DNA of 64,000 nt from an uncultured Blautia sp. (GTDB taxonomy: Bacteria; Bacillota; Clostridia; Lachnospirales; Lachnospiraceae): NCBI GenBank assembly GCA_937893675.1, contig CALBGI010000035.1, positions 1 through 64,000 on the forward strand, written 5' to 3'. Position numbers and translations under genes: made by a program. Under the pieces are notes generated by a model, which worked only from the letters and a program-made list of their open reading frames with translations, did no database searches and was not told the origin of the DNA. Of the stretch, positions 32,780 through 41,882 are shown piece after piece. Positions within the stretch are counted from its first letter, which is position 1; each line of letters opens with the position of its first letter.

Positions 32780-33519
32780 TTTTCCACCTCTTTTGTAAAC
32801 GGTTCAATTAATATAACAGCGATATTATCCTTGCCGCCGTTTTTGTTTGCCATTCGGATCAGCTCCTGTCCTTTTTCGGAATGGTCCGTTTCCGGATTGA
32901 GAATAATTGCCTCGATCGTCTTGTCCGGAACCATATTGCTGAGTCCGTCCGAACACATCAAAATCCAATCCCCCTGCTCCAGCCGTATATCAAAAAAATC
33001 TACATCCACGGTTTTTTCTGCCCCCAGGGCTCTGGTAATAATATTTTTGTCCGGATGGTTTTGCGCTTCGTCCGGAGCAATCTCCCCCAGGCGCACCATC
33101 TCCCCTACCAGAGAGTGATCCTTTGTCACCTGACGGATCCTGTCCCTCACGACATACAGACGGCTGTCTCCCACATTCGCAATATAGGCATAGTGTCCCA
33201 CAATGGTGGTCGCCACCATTGTCGTGCCCATTCCGCAAAGCTCCTCGTTCTCCTGCGCCTGTCTTAAAATCTCTGTATTTGCTGCCTCTATCCCGTGACG
33301 GATAATTTTTACCGGATTGTAGTCCTTATCCGCACGGATTTCATCCACCAGTTTCTGAACGGCATGGGAAGAAGCAAAATCCCCTGCATTGTGGCCGCCC
33401 ATTCCGTCTGCAACCACAAACAGGTTGGGGAGATTCCCCAAAGGCTCTTCGGAGACGAACAGATAATCCTGGTTCATCTTCCGCTTCTGCCCGATATCAG
33501 TAGCTGAAAATATCCTCAT
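32773..33519 (-). CDS. PP2C-family serine/threonine phosphatase (Stp/PrpC)
   Basis: This cytosolic phosphatase reverses PrkC phosphorylation. The 248-residue protein has PP2C metal motifs: NQDYLFVSEE, FVVADGMGGHNAGD, the ANVGDSRLYVV strand, ILMCSDGLSNMV and GGKDNIAVILI at the end. It lies between rlmN and prkC with single-base spacing and a 7-bp overlap, the conserved arrangement. The ATG at 33519 lacks a strong ribosome binding site and probably depends on coupling to rlmN. Confidence 0.97.
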   Translation of the reverse strand: MRIFSATDIGQKRKMNQDYLFVSEEPLGNLPNLFVVADGMGGHNAGDFASSHAVQKLVDEIRADKDYNPVKIIRHGIEAANTEILRQAQENEELCGMGTTMVATTIVGHYAYIANVGDSRLYVVRDRIRQVTKDHSLVGEMVRLGEIAPDEAQNHPDKNIITRALGAEKTVDVDFFDIRLEQGDWILMCSDGLSNMVPDKTIEAIILNPETDHSEKGQELIRMANKNGGKDNIAVILIEPFTKEVEKC

Positions 33520-33520
33520 G

Positions 33521-34561
33521 TCATTTCTCTCTTTCTGTCCTGTCCATATAACTCTTTCTCAACTGTCCACAGGCACCGTCAATATCGCTGCCCATTTCCC
33601 TTCTAATAGTAACATTTATTCCGCATTTTTCAAGTTTTATTTTGAAATTCTCCACAGCCTTCCTGGTGGAACGCACGAAGTCCCTTTCCTTTATGGGATT
33701 TACCGGTATGAGATTGACATGGCAGTTCATCCCGTGGATTCTTTTTGCCAGCTGTCTTGCATCTTCATCCCCGTCGTTGACGCCGGCCACAAGACTGTAC
33801 TCAAAGGTAAGCCGCCGTCCGGTTTCCTTAAAATAATTCTCACAGGCAGCAAGAACCTCATCCATGGTATACCGCCTGGCGATGGGCATGAGCTCCCGGC
33901 GCTTTTCATCGTTGGGCGCATGAAGCGAAAGCGCCAGCGTAATCTGAAGTTTTTCTTTTGCAAGCTCGTACATGTTCGGCACCAGCCCGCAGGTAGACAC
34001 AGTAATGTTCCTCTGGCTGATGTGCTGTCCGCCCTCCCCGGTAAGAATATGGATAAACCGAAGCAGATTGTCGTAGTTATCCAAAGGTTCTCCGGTCCCC
34101 ATGACCACCACGTTTGCCACCCGTTCTCCGGTGAGCGCCTGAATGCGGTAAATCTGTTCCAGCATTTCCGACGCCGTAAGGTTTCTGGTCAGGCCTCCGA
34201 TGGTGGACGCGCAGAAACGGCAGCCCATACGGCAGCCCACCTGCGAGGAAATGCACACGGAATTCCCGTGTCTGTAGCGCATCAGCACGCTTTCTATCAC
34301 ATTTCCGTCCGCAAGCCCGAATAGATATTTTCTGGTGCCGTCTATGGCGGATATCTGTTCATCCACCAGCTTAAGCCCGGTGATCGGATAATCCTTTAGT
34401 TTTTCCTTCAGGCTTTTGGGCAGATTGGCCATGTCCTCATAAGAAAGGACCATGTGCTCATGCAGCCAGCTGTAAAGCTGCTTTGCCCGAAAAGCCTTTT
34501 CCCCAAGCGCCTCCATCAACGCGGAAAGCTCCTGGGGATACATAGATTTAATATCTGTCAT
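33521..34561 (-). CDS. rlmN: 23S rRNA (adenine(2503)-C2)-methyltransferase RlmN
   Basis: RlmN is a radical-SAM enzyme that methylates A2503 of 23S rRNA and A37 of some tRNAs. The 346-residue protein shows the cluster motif GCRMGCRFCAST (C-x3-C-x2-C), MGTGEPLDNYDN and STCGLVPNM. It also carries the C-terminal VTIRREMGSDIDGACGQL with the methyl-carrier cysteine. It ends one base before the PP2C start codon and begins five bases after rsmB. Confidence 0.98.
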   Translation of the reverse strand: MTDIKSMYPQELSALMEALGEKAFRAKQLYSWLHEHMVLSYEDMANLPKSLKEKLKDYPITGLKLVDEQISAIDGTRKYLFGLADGNVIESVLMRYRHGNSVCISSQVGCRMGCRFCASTIGGLTRNLTASEMLEQIYRIQALTGERVANVVVMGTGEPLDNYDNLLRFIHILTGEGGQHISQRNITVSTCGLVPNMYELAKEKLQITLALSLHAPNDEKRRELMPIARRYTMDEVLAACENYFKETGRRLTFEYSLVAGVNDGDEDARQLAKRIHGMNCHVNLIPVNPIKERDFVRSTRKAVENFKIKLEKCGINVTIRREMGSDIDGACGQLRKSYMDRTEREK

Positions 34562-34566
34562 AGCCT

Positions 34567-35925
34567 TTATTTCCTTCTGAATTTTGCGATAAAAAAGCCG
34601 TCTGTGTCATGAACTCCCGGCAAAAGCTGCAGATAGCCAAGGGCTGTGGATTCTGACCTGAGCTCCTTCGGCAGACAGTCGTCCATGCTTTCCAGGCGGA
34701 AAGGAAAATTGTTGAGAAACCACATCATATTTTCCTCATTTTCCTCTTTTGAGATGGTACAGGTACTGTAGATCAGCACTCCCCTGGCCTTTACATACTC
34801 TGCCGCGCGCTCCAGGATCGTCCTCTGCAGAATTACGATCTCTTCCTGCTTCTGCGGCGTCATCCGGTATTTGATCTCCGGCTTTTTGCCAATGACACCG
34901 TAACCGGAGCAGGGAGCATCCACCAGAACTATGTCTGCCCGGCACTCCGACTCCACGTCAAACACCGTCGCATCCTGCACCTTTGCCTGTACGTTGATCG
35001 CATGAAGACGCTGGATATTTTCTTCGATCAGGTTTACTTTGTAGTCGCTCACATCCCGGGCATCCACAAATCCGTACCCTTCCATTTTGTCGCCCATGTG
35101 CAGACTCTTTCCTCCCGGAGCCGCGCACATATCTATAATGTAGTCTCCCTTTTTCGGATTCGCAATCTCCGAAACCAGCATGGAGCTTACATCCTGTACC
35201 TGAATCTTTCCTTCCCGGAACGCATCCAGCATCAAAATATGATTAAATTCTGAAATCCGGTAAGCATACGGCAGGTAAGGCCCCTGCTCTACCTTTGCCC
35301 CCTGGCTTTCCAGGCTTTTTGCAATCGCCTGATGGGAGTTCTGATAAGGATATGTACGGAAACGCACGCTCAAGGGCTTCTCCTTCAGAAAATCCTCCAG
35401 CATCTTTTCCGTGGTTTCCTCCCCGTAATCCGAAAGCCAGCGCTGCACCAGCTCCTCCGGCATGGAATATTTCACGGAAAGATGGCGGACAAGGTTTTCT
35501 TCTCTGGCAGGATAGCCAAGCTCCCCGCATTCTCTTGCCACTGTGCGCAGTACCCCGTTCACAAAAGGCTTCAGATTATAGAATCCTTTTTTCTGCGCCA
35601 GTTTCACCGCTTCGTTGCACACCGCGCTGTCGGGAACCGAATCCATGAATTTCAGCTGATACACCGCACTTCTTAAGATCTCACGGATTGGCGGCTTCAT
35701 TTTTTCCACTGCCACCTTCGAATAAGAATCAATAATATAATCTATAAGGATCCGGTATTCCAAAGTCCCTTCGCAGACCCGGGTCACAAAAGCTCTCTCC
35801 CGCTTTGGAAGGAACTGGTATTTGGAGAGCGCATTGCGAATGGCGATATGGCTGTGCTCTCCTTCCTCCTCAATCTGCAGCAGTATTTCCAGAATCATTT
35901 CTCTGGTGTTGATCCCACTAATCAT
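34567..35925 (-). CDS. rsmB: 16S rRNA (cytosine(967)-C5)-methyltransferase RsmB
   Basis: RsmB methylates C5 of C967 in 16S rRNA. The 452-residue protein has an N-terminal NusB-like RNA-binding domain (REMILEILLQIEEEGEHSH to about residue 140) and a SAM-dependent domain. The latter has the motifs DMCAAPGGKSLHMG, VDAPCSGYGVIGKKPE and the catalytic TCTISKEENE. The ATG at 35925 overlaps the metallopeptidase stop by eight bases and matches the usual N-terminus; a TTG at 35949 is also open. Confidence 0.96.
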   Translation of the reverse strand: MISGINTREMILEILLQIEEEGEHSHIAIRNALSKYQFLPKRERAFVTRVCEGTLEYRILIDYIIDSYSKVAVEKMKPPIREILRSAVYQLKFMDSVPDSAVCNEAVKLAQKKGFYNLKPFVNGVLRTVARECGELGYPAREENLVRHLSVKYSMPEELVQRWLSDYGEETTEKMLEDFLKEKPLSVRFRTYPYQNSHQAIAKSLESQGAKVEQGPYLPYAYRISEFNHILMLDAFREGKIQVQDVSSMLVSEIANPKKGDYIIDMCAAPGGKSLHMGDKMEGYGFVDARDVSDYKVNLIEENIQRLHAINVQAKVQDATVFDVESECRADIVLVDAPCSGYGVIGKKPEIKYRMTPQKQEEIVILQRTILERAAEYVKARGVLIYSTCTISKEENEENMMWFLNNFPFRLESMDDCLPKELRSESTALGYLQLLPGVHDTDGFFIAKFRRK

Positions 35926-36631
35926 CGTCGCGTCCCCTTCCTCCTGCAAGTATTACAAGTCTCAGCAGCTGAAGAACCGAAGAGGCAAGCGCTGCCACAT
36001 ACGTGAGCGCTGCGGCCGTGAGCACTTTGCGCGCTCCCCGATTCTCTTCCTGTCCCAAAATCCCGCTGCTTTCCAGAAGATGCAGGGCTCTGGAGGAAGC
36101 GTTCACTTCCACAGGCAGAGTTACCAGCTGAAACAGCACTGCCAGCGAAAACAGGAGAATCCCGCCCATCAAAAGAGGACGGTAGGACATGATCAGTCCG
36201 ATAAAAAACAGCGGCCAGGCCAGATTGGCGCCAAAATTAGCCACAGGCACAAGCGCGGTCCGAAAGCCCAAAAAAGAGTAGTTGATCGCATGCTGTACGG
36301 CATGGCCGCACTCATGGGCAGCCACACCGGCGGCTGCCAGGGATGTTTTGTTGTATACATCCTCCGAAAGACATACCTTTTTTGTCCGCGGGTCATAGTG
36401 ATCCGTAAGATTTCCCCGGATGGGCACGACTTCCACATCCGTGATCCCCGCGCTTCTCAGCACTCTTCTGGCGACCTCTGCACCGGTAAGTCCGCAGCGG
36501 CTCTGCACTCTTTTGTAAGTGGCAAAGGTGCTCTTCAGTTTTGCGGAGGCTGCCACAGAAAGCAGCATTCCGAGGATCAGAAGAAGGTAGGTGGGATCAA
36601 AGCCCCAATAATAACGATGATATCCAAACAT
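35918..36631 (-). CDS. Membrane zinc metallopeptidase (YugP family)
   Basis: The 237-residue protein has an N-terminal span, the zinc motif AHECGHAVQHA (HExxH) around residues 105-115 and two to three further spans after it. It ends in a short hydrophilic tail. YugP-type proteins are conserved in Firmicutes next to translation genes; their substrate is unknown. AAGGAG precedes the ATG at 36631. It lies between fmt (49-bp gap) and rsmB (8-bp overlap). Confidence 0.93.
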   Translation of the reverse strand: MFGYHRYYWGFDPTYLLLILGMLLSVAASAKLKSTFATYKRVQSRCGLTGAEVARRVLRSAGITDVEVVPIRGNLTDHYDPRTKKVCLSEDVYNKTSLAAAGVAAHECGHAVQHAINYSFLGFRTALVPVANFGANLAWPLFFIGLIMSYRPLLMGGILLFSLAVLFQLVTLPVEVNASSRALHLLESSGILGQEENRGARKVLTAAALTYVAALASSVLQLLRLVILAGGRGRDDD

Positions 36632-36680
36632 GCGATTACTCCTTATCTAAAATTACTCCCTGTACCAAAACGGTCTTTGT

Positions 36681-37628
36681 CTATTTGAATCTGGAAAAGA
36701 CCACGCCCGTCTCCACAGGACAGCCTCTCAAGAACGCTTCCGCCCCCATGCGCTTCTTTCCTTCCAGCTGCACTTCTGTCAGCAGCAGCACGCCTTCCCC
36801 GCAGGCCACACGGATTCCCTCTTTTCCGCTTCCCACGACCGTGCCGGGCGCGGCATTTGTTTTTTCCTGCACCGCCGCGCTTTTCCATACCTTCAGAGTT
36901 TTGCCGTTCAGGAAGGTAAAGGCGCTCGGCCAGGGGTTCAGGCCCCTCACCAGCCGTTCAAGCTCTGACGCGCTTTTGGAAAAATCCATTCTACCCATTT
37001 CTTTGGTGATCATTCCCGCATAGGGCGTGGGGCTCTCTTCCGGCTGTTTTTCGTAAACTGCCCTTCCCTCAAAAATATCCGGAAGTGTCTTTACCAGTAA
37101 GTCTGCCCCGGCTTCGGCCAATTTATCAAAAAGACTTCCGCCGGTTTCCTCTTCAGACAGAGGAACCACAACTTTTGCGATCATGTCCCCGGTATCGAGT
37201 CCCGTTCCCATCCGCATGATCGTGACGCCGGATTCTTTTTCTCCGTCAATCACCGCCTGCTGAATGGGCGCCGCGCCGCGGTATTTCGGAAGCAGCGATG
37301 CGTGGATATTCACGCACCCAAAGGGAGGCATGTCGAGGATATCCTTGGGGATGATCTGTCCAAAAGCAGCCACCACAATGATATCCGGATGCAGTCCCCG
37401 AAGCTCCTCTATAAACGCGGGCTCCCGCACTTTCTGCGGCTGCCAGACCGCAATTCCCAGGCGAAGCGCCTCCTCCTTGACCGGCGTCGGCTGAAGGCTT
37501 TTGCCTCGTCCCCTTGGCTTATCCGGCTGTGTCACCACGGCCGCGATCTCATAGCCGGCCTGCGCCATCGCTCTCAGCGGCGGTACCGCAAAATCCGGCG
37601 TTCCCATATAAACGATCCGCATGTTCAT
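36681..37628 (-). CDS. fmt: Methionyl-tRNA formyltransferase
   Basis: Fmt formylates initiator Met-tRNA with 10-formyl-THF. The 315-residue protein begins with MRIVYMGTPDFAVPPL, has the catalytic set VNIHASLLPKYRGAAPIQ (Asn and His) and GVTIMRMGTGLDTGDM, and a C-terminal OB-like domain. Either of two ATGs (37628 or 37622) could be used. It follows def by 15 bp; the pair supplies and removes the formyl group at protein N-termini. Confidence 0.97.
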   Translation of the reverse strand: MNMRIVYMGTPDFAVPPLRAMAQAGYEIAAVVTQPDKPRGRGKSLQPTPVKEEALRLGIAVWQPQKVREPAFIEELRGLHPDIIVVAAFGQIIPKDILDMPPFGCVNIHASLLPKYRGAAPIQQAVIDGEKESGVTIMRMGTGLDTGDMIAKVVVPLSEEETGGSLFDKLAEAGADLLVKTLPDIFEGRAVYEKQPEESPTPYAGMITKEMGRMDFSKSASELERLVRGLNPWPSAFTFLNGKTLKVWKSAAVQEKTNAAPGTVVGSGKEGIRVACGEGVLLLTEVQLEGKKRMGAEAFLRGCPVETGVVFSRFK

Positions 37629-37643
37629 CCATCCTTCCTGTTT

Positions 37644-38117
37644 TTATTCTTCGTCATCATAGTTCACGGAGTGAAGCTCTCCCTCCACCAGTTCCGTATA
37701 AAGATGGCCGTCCAGATGATCCAGTTCATGGCAGAAGGCTCTCGCCAGGAGCCCATGTCCTTCATAAATCTGTTCTTCCATATTAATATCCAGCGCTTTT
37801 ACCTTTACGTAGTCCGGACGGGTTACCTGGCCGGACATTCCCGGCACGCTCAAGCAGCCTTCCTCGCCGGTCTGCTCTCCTGCCGTCTCCAGGATCTCCG
37901 GGTTGATCAGAACAAGAGGACCGTCCCCCACGTCGATCACCACGATCCTGCGCAGGATTCCCACCTGGGGCGCTGCCAGGCCCACGCCCATGGCTTCGTA
38001 AAGCGTGTCCAGCATATCTACAATGAGTTCTCTCAGACGAGGCGTCATCTCCTCCACCGGTCTGCTTTTCTTTGTCAGTACTGCATCTCCCTGCGTTCTG
38101 ATTGTTCTAAGTGCCAT
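37644..38117 (-). CDS. def: Peptide deformylase
   Basis: Def removes the formyl group from nascent proteins. The 157-residue metalloenzyme has the three PDF motifs: GVGLAAPQVG, EGCLSVPG (metal Cys) and HELDHLDG (metal His and catalytic Glu). AAGGAAG precedes the ATG at 38117. It lies between priA and fmt in the same run. Confidence 0.98.
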   Translation of the reverse strand: MALRTIRTQGDAVLTKKSRPVEEMTPRLRELIVDMLDTLYEAMGVGLAAPQVGILRRIVVIDVGDGPLVLINPEILETAGEQTGEEGCLSVPGMSGQVTRPDYVKVKALDINMEEQIYEGHGLLARAFCHELDHLDGHLYTELVEGELHSVNYDDEE

Positions 38118-38135
38118 CTTTTTTCTTCCTTTCTG

Positions 38136-40352
38136 TCAATTAAAGTCAAATTGTATCTGTATTTTGCGAAAGCCGGAATTTACCTCTATATATTGCTCCA
38201 GCTTATCTTTTATCTGAATCAGAGTTTCTGTATTTTCGTATTTCAGGTAAAGCACCTGGCGGTAAATGTCCCGCACCTTTCCCACCGCTGCCGGCGCCGG
38301 GCCAATGATCGTCAGAGGCTTTCCCCTGGAAATCTTCTCCGCAAACAGCTTCAGGTAGTGCATGGCACGCCTCAGAAGCTCTTCCTCCCCGCAGGAACCA
38401 AGCACTGCCAGCATACCGGCCGCCGGCGGATAGGACAACAGCTCCCGATAGCCCATTTCCTCCTGATAGAACGCTTTGTAATCCTGAGACGCTGCCGCCG
38501 CAATGCTGTAATGCTCCGGATGGTAGGTCTGAATGATCGCCTGGCCGCTTCTTGTGCCGCGCCCCGCTCTTCCCACCGCCTGCGTAAGAAGCTGAAACGT
38601 CCGCTCTGCGCTCCGGTAATCTGAACCGTTCAGAGACAGATCCGCTGCAAGCACCCCCACCAGGGTCACCTTTGGAAAATCGTGTCCCTTCACGATCATC
38701 TGCGTCCCCACCAGAATGTCTGCCTCATGGGCGCCGAAGGCCGCCAGGATCTTTTCGTAGCTTCCCTTATTTCGGGTGGTGTCATAATCCATGCGCAGCA
38801 CCCGCACACCGGGAAATTCCCGCAAAAGCACCTGCTCTATCTGCTGTGTTCCCGCCTGAAAGCCTCCGATATAGGGCGAGCCGCAGGCAGGACAGCTCTT
38901 GGGCTTTGGCTCCTGATAGCCGCAGTAATGGCAGATCAGCCGCCCGCCCCTGTGCTCCGACAGAGAAACATCGCAGTGCGGGCATTTCATCACATGGCCG
39001 CAGGAGCGGCAGGAAACAAAGCCCGCATAGCCTCTGCGGTTGAGAAACAGCATCGTCTGCTCTCCCCGGGAAAGCCGTTCTTCTATGGCTTCCTTGAGAC
39101 TGCGGCTCAGAATCGAACGGTTTCCTGCTTTTAATTCTTCCCGCAGATCCACAACCGATACCTCCGGCAGGGCACGTTCGCCATAGCGCCCTTTCAGCTC
39201 TGCCAGGGCGTAGGCTCCGTTCTGTGCCCTGCAATACGCTTCCAAAGAAGGCGTTGCAGAGCCAAGCAGGACTCTGGCGCCTTCCATGCGCGCCCGCTCC
39301 ACTGCCGTTTCTCTGGCATGATAGCGCGGACTGGTTTCACTTTTGTAGGTGGATTCGTGCTCCTCGTCAATGACGATAAGGCCAAGATTGGAAAAGGGTG
39401 TAAACAACGCAGATCTTGGTCCGACCATAACCTGTACCTCACCGTTTCTGGCTCTTCGCATCTGGTCGTAGCGTTCCCCCGCGGAAAGGCGGGAATTGAT
39501 CACCGAAACCTTATCGCCAAATCTTCCGTAAAACCGCTGGACCGTCTGATACGTCAGCGCAATCTCCGGAATCAGGACGATGGCCTGCTGGCCCGCTTTC
39601 AGAACCCGTTCTATCATTTCCATATAAACCCTGGTCTTGCCGCTTCCGGTCACCCCATGCAGAAGCACCGGCCGCGGAAATTCCCGGCTCCATTCCTTCT
39701 CTATAATCTCCACTGCCTGCTGCTGTTCCGGTGTCAGAGGCAGCGACGGCTGCCTTGTCATTTCATCTGCATGCACTGCACTACGATAAACCAGATCGCT
39801 CTTGATCCTCGCAATGCCCTGTTCCAGAAAATAGTCCTTCACAGCCGCGCTCATGCCAAGCTGCACGGCTTCCTTATATTCCAGGCTTTTTTCCGCAAGA
39901 AGCCCCTTCAGGAGCCGGATCCTCGCCTTGTACCGGCTGCCCTCCCACTCCTTCAGAAGCGCTTTTGCCTGCTCCTCTTCCATTGCCAGGCAGACGCGGC
40001 GGATTTCTTTTTCTTTGACCTTTTCCCGAATGGGAAGAACCGTTTTGAGCGCCTGTATCATGGTGGAGCCGTACACTTCACGCATCCAGGCTGCCAGAGC
40101 GATCAGGCGGGATTCTGTGGTTTCCTCTCCGGCACAGATGCCTTCTATTTCCTTGATTCGGGACGGCTCAAACGTCGCTTTGTCTGTGAGGGCGATCACA
40201 TAGCCCTTTCGCACATGATTTCCCTTGCCAAAAGGAATGGAAACCACCATTCCCACGTGAAGCTGCTTTGCAAGCTTCTCCGGCACCGCATACTGAAAGC
40301 TGCGGTCCAGCTTTTCGTGGGATATATCTACAATGATATCCGCATAAATCAT
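38136..40352 (-). CDS. priA: Primosomal protein N' (PriA helicase)
   Basis: PriA reloads the replisome at repaired or stalled forks. The 738-residue protein has an N-terminal DNA 3'-end-binding domain (YADIIVDISHEKLDRSFQYA) and Walker A LLHGVTGSGKTRVYM. Its DEEH motif reads LIVIDEEHESTYKSE. A zinc-binding insertion has four CxxC pairs (CRSCG, CPHCD, CHYCG, CPACG), and helicase motifs V-VI include QAVGRAGRGTRSGQ. The ATG at 40352 is immediately after the murE stop, so it is probably coupled. Confidence 0.98.
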   Translation of the reverse strand: MIYADIIVDISHEKLDRSFQYAVPEKLAKQLHVGMVVSIPFGKGNHVRKGYVIALTDKATFEPSRIKEIEGICAGEETTESRLIALAAWMREVYGSTMIQALKTVLPIREKVKEKEIRRVCLAMEEEQAKALLKEWEGSRYKARIRLLKGLLAEKSLEYKEAVQLGMSAAVKDYFLEQGIARIKSDLVYRSAVHADEMTRQPSLPLTPEQQQAVEIIEKEWSREFPRPVLLHGVTGSGKTRVYMEMIERVLKAGQQAIVLIPEIALTYQTVQRFYGRFGDKVSVINSRLSAGERYDQMRRARNGEVQVMVGPRSALFTPFSNLGLIVIDEEHESTYKSETSPRYHARETAVERARMEGARVLLGSATPSLEAYCRAQNGAYALAELKGRYGERALPEVSVVDLREELKAGNRSILSRSLKEAIEERLSRGEQTMLFLNRRGYAGFVSCRSCGHVMKCPHCDVSLSEHRGGRLICHYCGYQEPKPKSCPACGSPYIGGFQAGTQQIEQVLLREFPGVRVLRMDYDTTRNKGSYEKILAAFGAHEADILVGTQMIVKGHDFPKVTLVGVLAADLSLNGSDYRSAERTFQLLTQAVGRAGRGTRSGQAIIQTYHPEHYSIAAAASQDYKAFYQEEMGYRELLSYPPAAGMLAVLGSCGEEELLRRAMHYLKLFAEKISRGKPLTIIGPAPAAVGKVRDIYRQVLYLKYENTETLIQIKDKLEQYIEVNSGFRKIQIQFDFN

Positions 40353-41822
40353 TTATTTACACTTTCTGTCCTCAGCCAGAATATCTGCGATCAGTTTTCT
40401 CTCATCCATAGGATATTTTTTGCCTTTGATCTCCTGGTAATCCTCATGCCCCTTGCCTGCCAGAATCACAATATCCCCAGGCTCTCCATGGTGGATGGCA
40501 TAAGCGATCGCTTCCTTTCTGTCCACGATCTCTACGTACTTGCCGCTGGTTTTCGCCATACCGACCTTGATGTCGTCGATGATCTCCTGCGGGTCTTCAT
40601 AGCGGGGATTATCCGAAGTAATGATCGTCAGATCCGCCAGACGTCCGGACACCTCCCCCATCTCGTAGCGGCGCAGCTTGGAACGGTTGCCCCCGCAGCC
40701 GAACAGACACACCAGTCTGTGGGGCTCATACTCCCGAAGGGTTGTGAGAAGGCTCTCCAAGGCCATGGCATTGTGCGCATAGTCGATCATCAGCGTAAAT
40801 TCATCGGACACCTTCACCATTTCAATACGGCCCTTTACCCTGGCCACCTTCAACGCCTTGATGATGTTTTCCTCAGAAACGCCAAAATGACGGCAAATGG
40901 CAATGGCTGTCAGAGAATTATAGATGCTGAATTTGCCGGGAATGTCTATCTCCACCGAAAAATCCAGAAGCCCTTTCAGCTGATAGGAAATCCCCAGGTA
41001 TCCCTTGCCGCCCACCAGACGGGCATCCTCTGCCCGCAGATCCGCTTCCTGCGAAAATCCATAGGTTTCAAGCGCGCAGGTGTGCCCTTCCACAATTTTG
41101 TCAAAGTGCGCATCGTCCCGGTTCACGATTCCTACACGGCACTGCTTCAAAAGCAGGGATTTGCAGCTCAGATAATGTGCAAAATCCCGATGCTCATTGG
41201 GTCCGATGTGATCCGGCTCAATATTGGTAAAAATGCCAAAGTCAAAAACAAAGCCCTGGGTGCGGTGCAGCATCAGCCCCTGGGAAGAAACCTCCATAAC
41301 CACGCAGTCGCATCCCGCATCTGCCATGCGGCGGAAGTATTCCTGAATGACGTAAGACTCCGGCGTAGTGTTGGCCGCAGGGATCACCTCGTCTCCGATG
41401 ATCGCTTCAATGGTCCCGATCAGCCCCACCTTATGTCCCGCATTCTCCAGAATGGATTTCACCATATAGGTGGTAGTTGTTTTTCCCTTGGTTCCTGTGA
41501 TTCCAATGGTCTTCAGCTCTTCTGCCGGATATCCGAACCAGGCCGCGGAAATAAAAGCCATGGCATAACGGCTGTCTTTTACCAGGATCACTGTCACATC
41601 CTCGGGAACCTCCACCGGTTCCTCCACGATCAGAGTTCCGGCGCCCCGCGCCACCACGTCCGGCACAAACTTATGTCCGTCCACAACCGCACCGCGGATG
41701 CAGACAAACAAGGAGCCCGGTTCCACTTTACGGGAATCATAAACCACACTGGTAACCTCCTGCTCCACATTTCCCTGCAGGCATGTATATTCTATACGTT
41801 CTAACAAAGCTGATACTTTCAT
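40353..41822 (-). CDS. murE: UDP-MurNAc-tripeptide synthetase MurE, meso-diaminopimelate type
   Basis: MurE adds the third residue of the stem peptide. The 489-residue protein has the Mur ATP site GITGTKGKTTTTYMVKSI, SQGLMLHRT and NIEPDHIGPNEH. The amino-acid-selecting motif near residues 403-409 reads DNPRYEDP; the DNPR form marks meso-diaminopimelate enzymes, in keeping with dapF in this window. The ATG at 41822 has GGAGG five bases upstream. It lies outside the mra/dcw cluster, has its own promoter and heads the run murE-priA-def-fmt. Confidence 0.96.
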   Translation of the reverse strand: MKVSALLERIEYTCLQGNVEQEVTSVVYDSRKVEPGSLFVCIRGAVVDGHKFVPDVVARGAGTLIVEEPVEVPEDVTVILVKDSRYAMAFISAAWFGYPAEELKTIGITGTKGKTTTTYMVKSILENAGHKVGLIGTIEAIIGDEVIPAANTTPESYVIQEYFRRMADAGCDCVVMEVSSQGLMLHRTQGFVFDFGIFTNIEPDHIGPNEHRDFAHYLSCKSLLLKQCRVGIVNRDDAHFDKIVEGHTCALETYGFSQEADLRAEDARLVGGKGYLGISYQLKGLLDFSVEIDIPGKFSIYNSLTAIAICRHFGVSEENIIKALKVARVKGRIEMVKVSDEFTLMIDYAHNAMALESLLTTLREYEPHRLVCLFGCGGNRSKLRRYEMGEVSGRLADLTIITSDNPRYEDPQEIIDDIKVGMAKTSGKYVEIVDRKEAIAYAIHHGEPGDIVILAGKGHEDYQEIKGKKYPMDERKLIADILAEDRKCK

Positions 41823-41853
41823 ATTTTCCTCCATAAATATGATACTCTTTTAT

Positions 41854-41882
41854 AGAATAGCACACCTCCCCTTCCTTTTCAA
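41854..41882 (-). promoter_or_regulatory. Promoter of murE
   Basis: The minus strand has TTGAAA, a 17-base spacer and TATTCT. It overlaps the stop codon of the upstream surface-protein gene. Confidence 0.65.

Noticed and set aside
39318..41804. Plus-strand open frame of 828 codons
   Set aside because: It lies antisense to priA and murE, both certain, and its translation is rich in His, Arg and Leu with no domain; it is a shadow frame.
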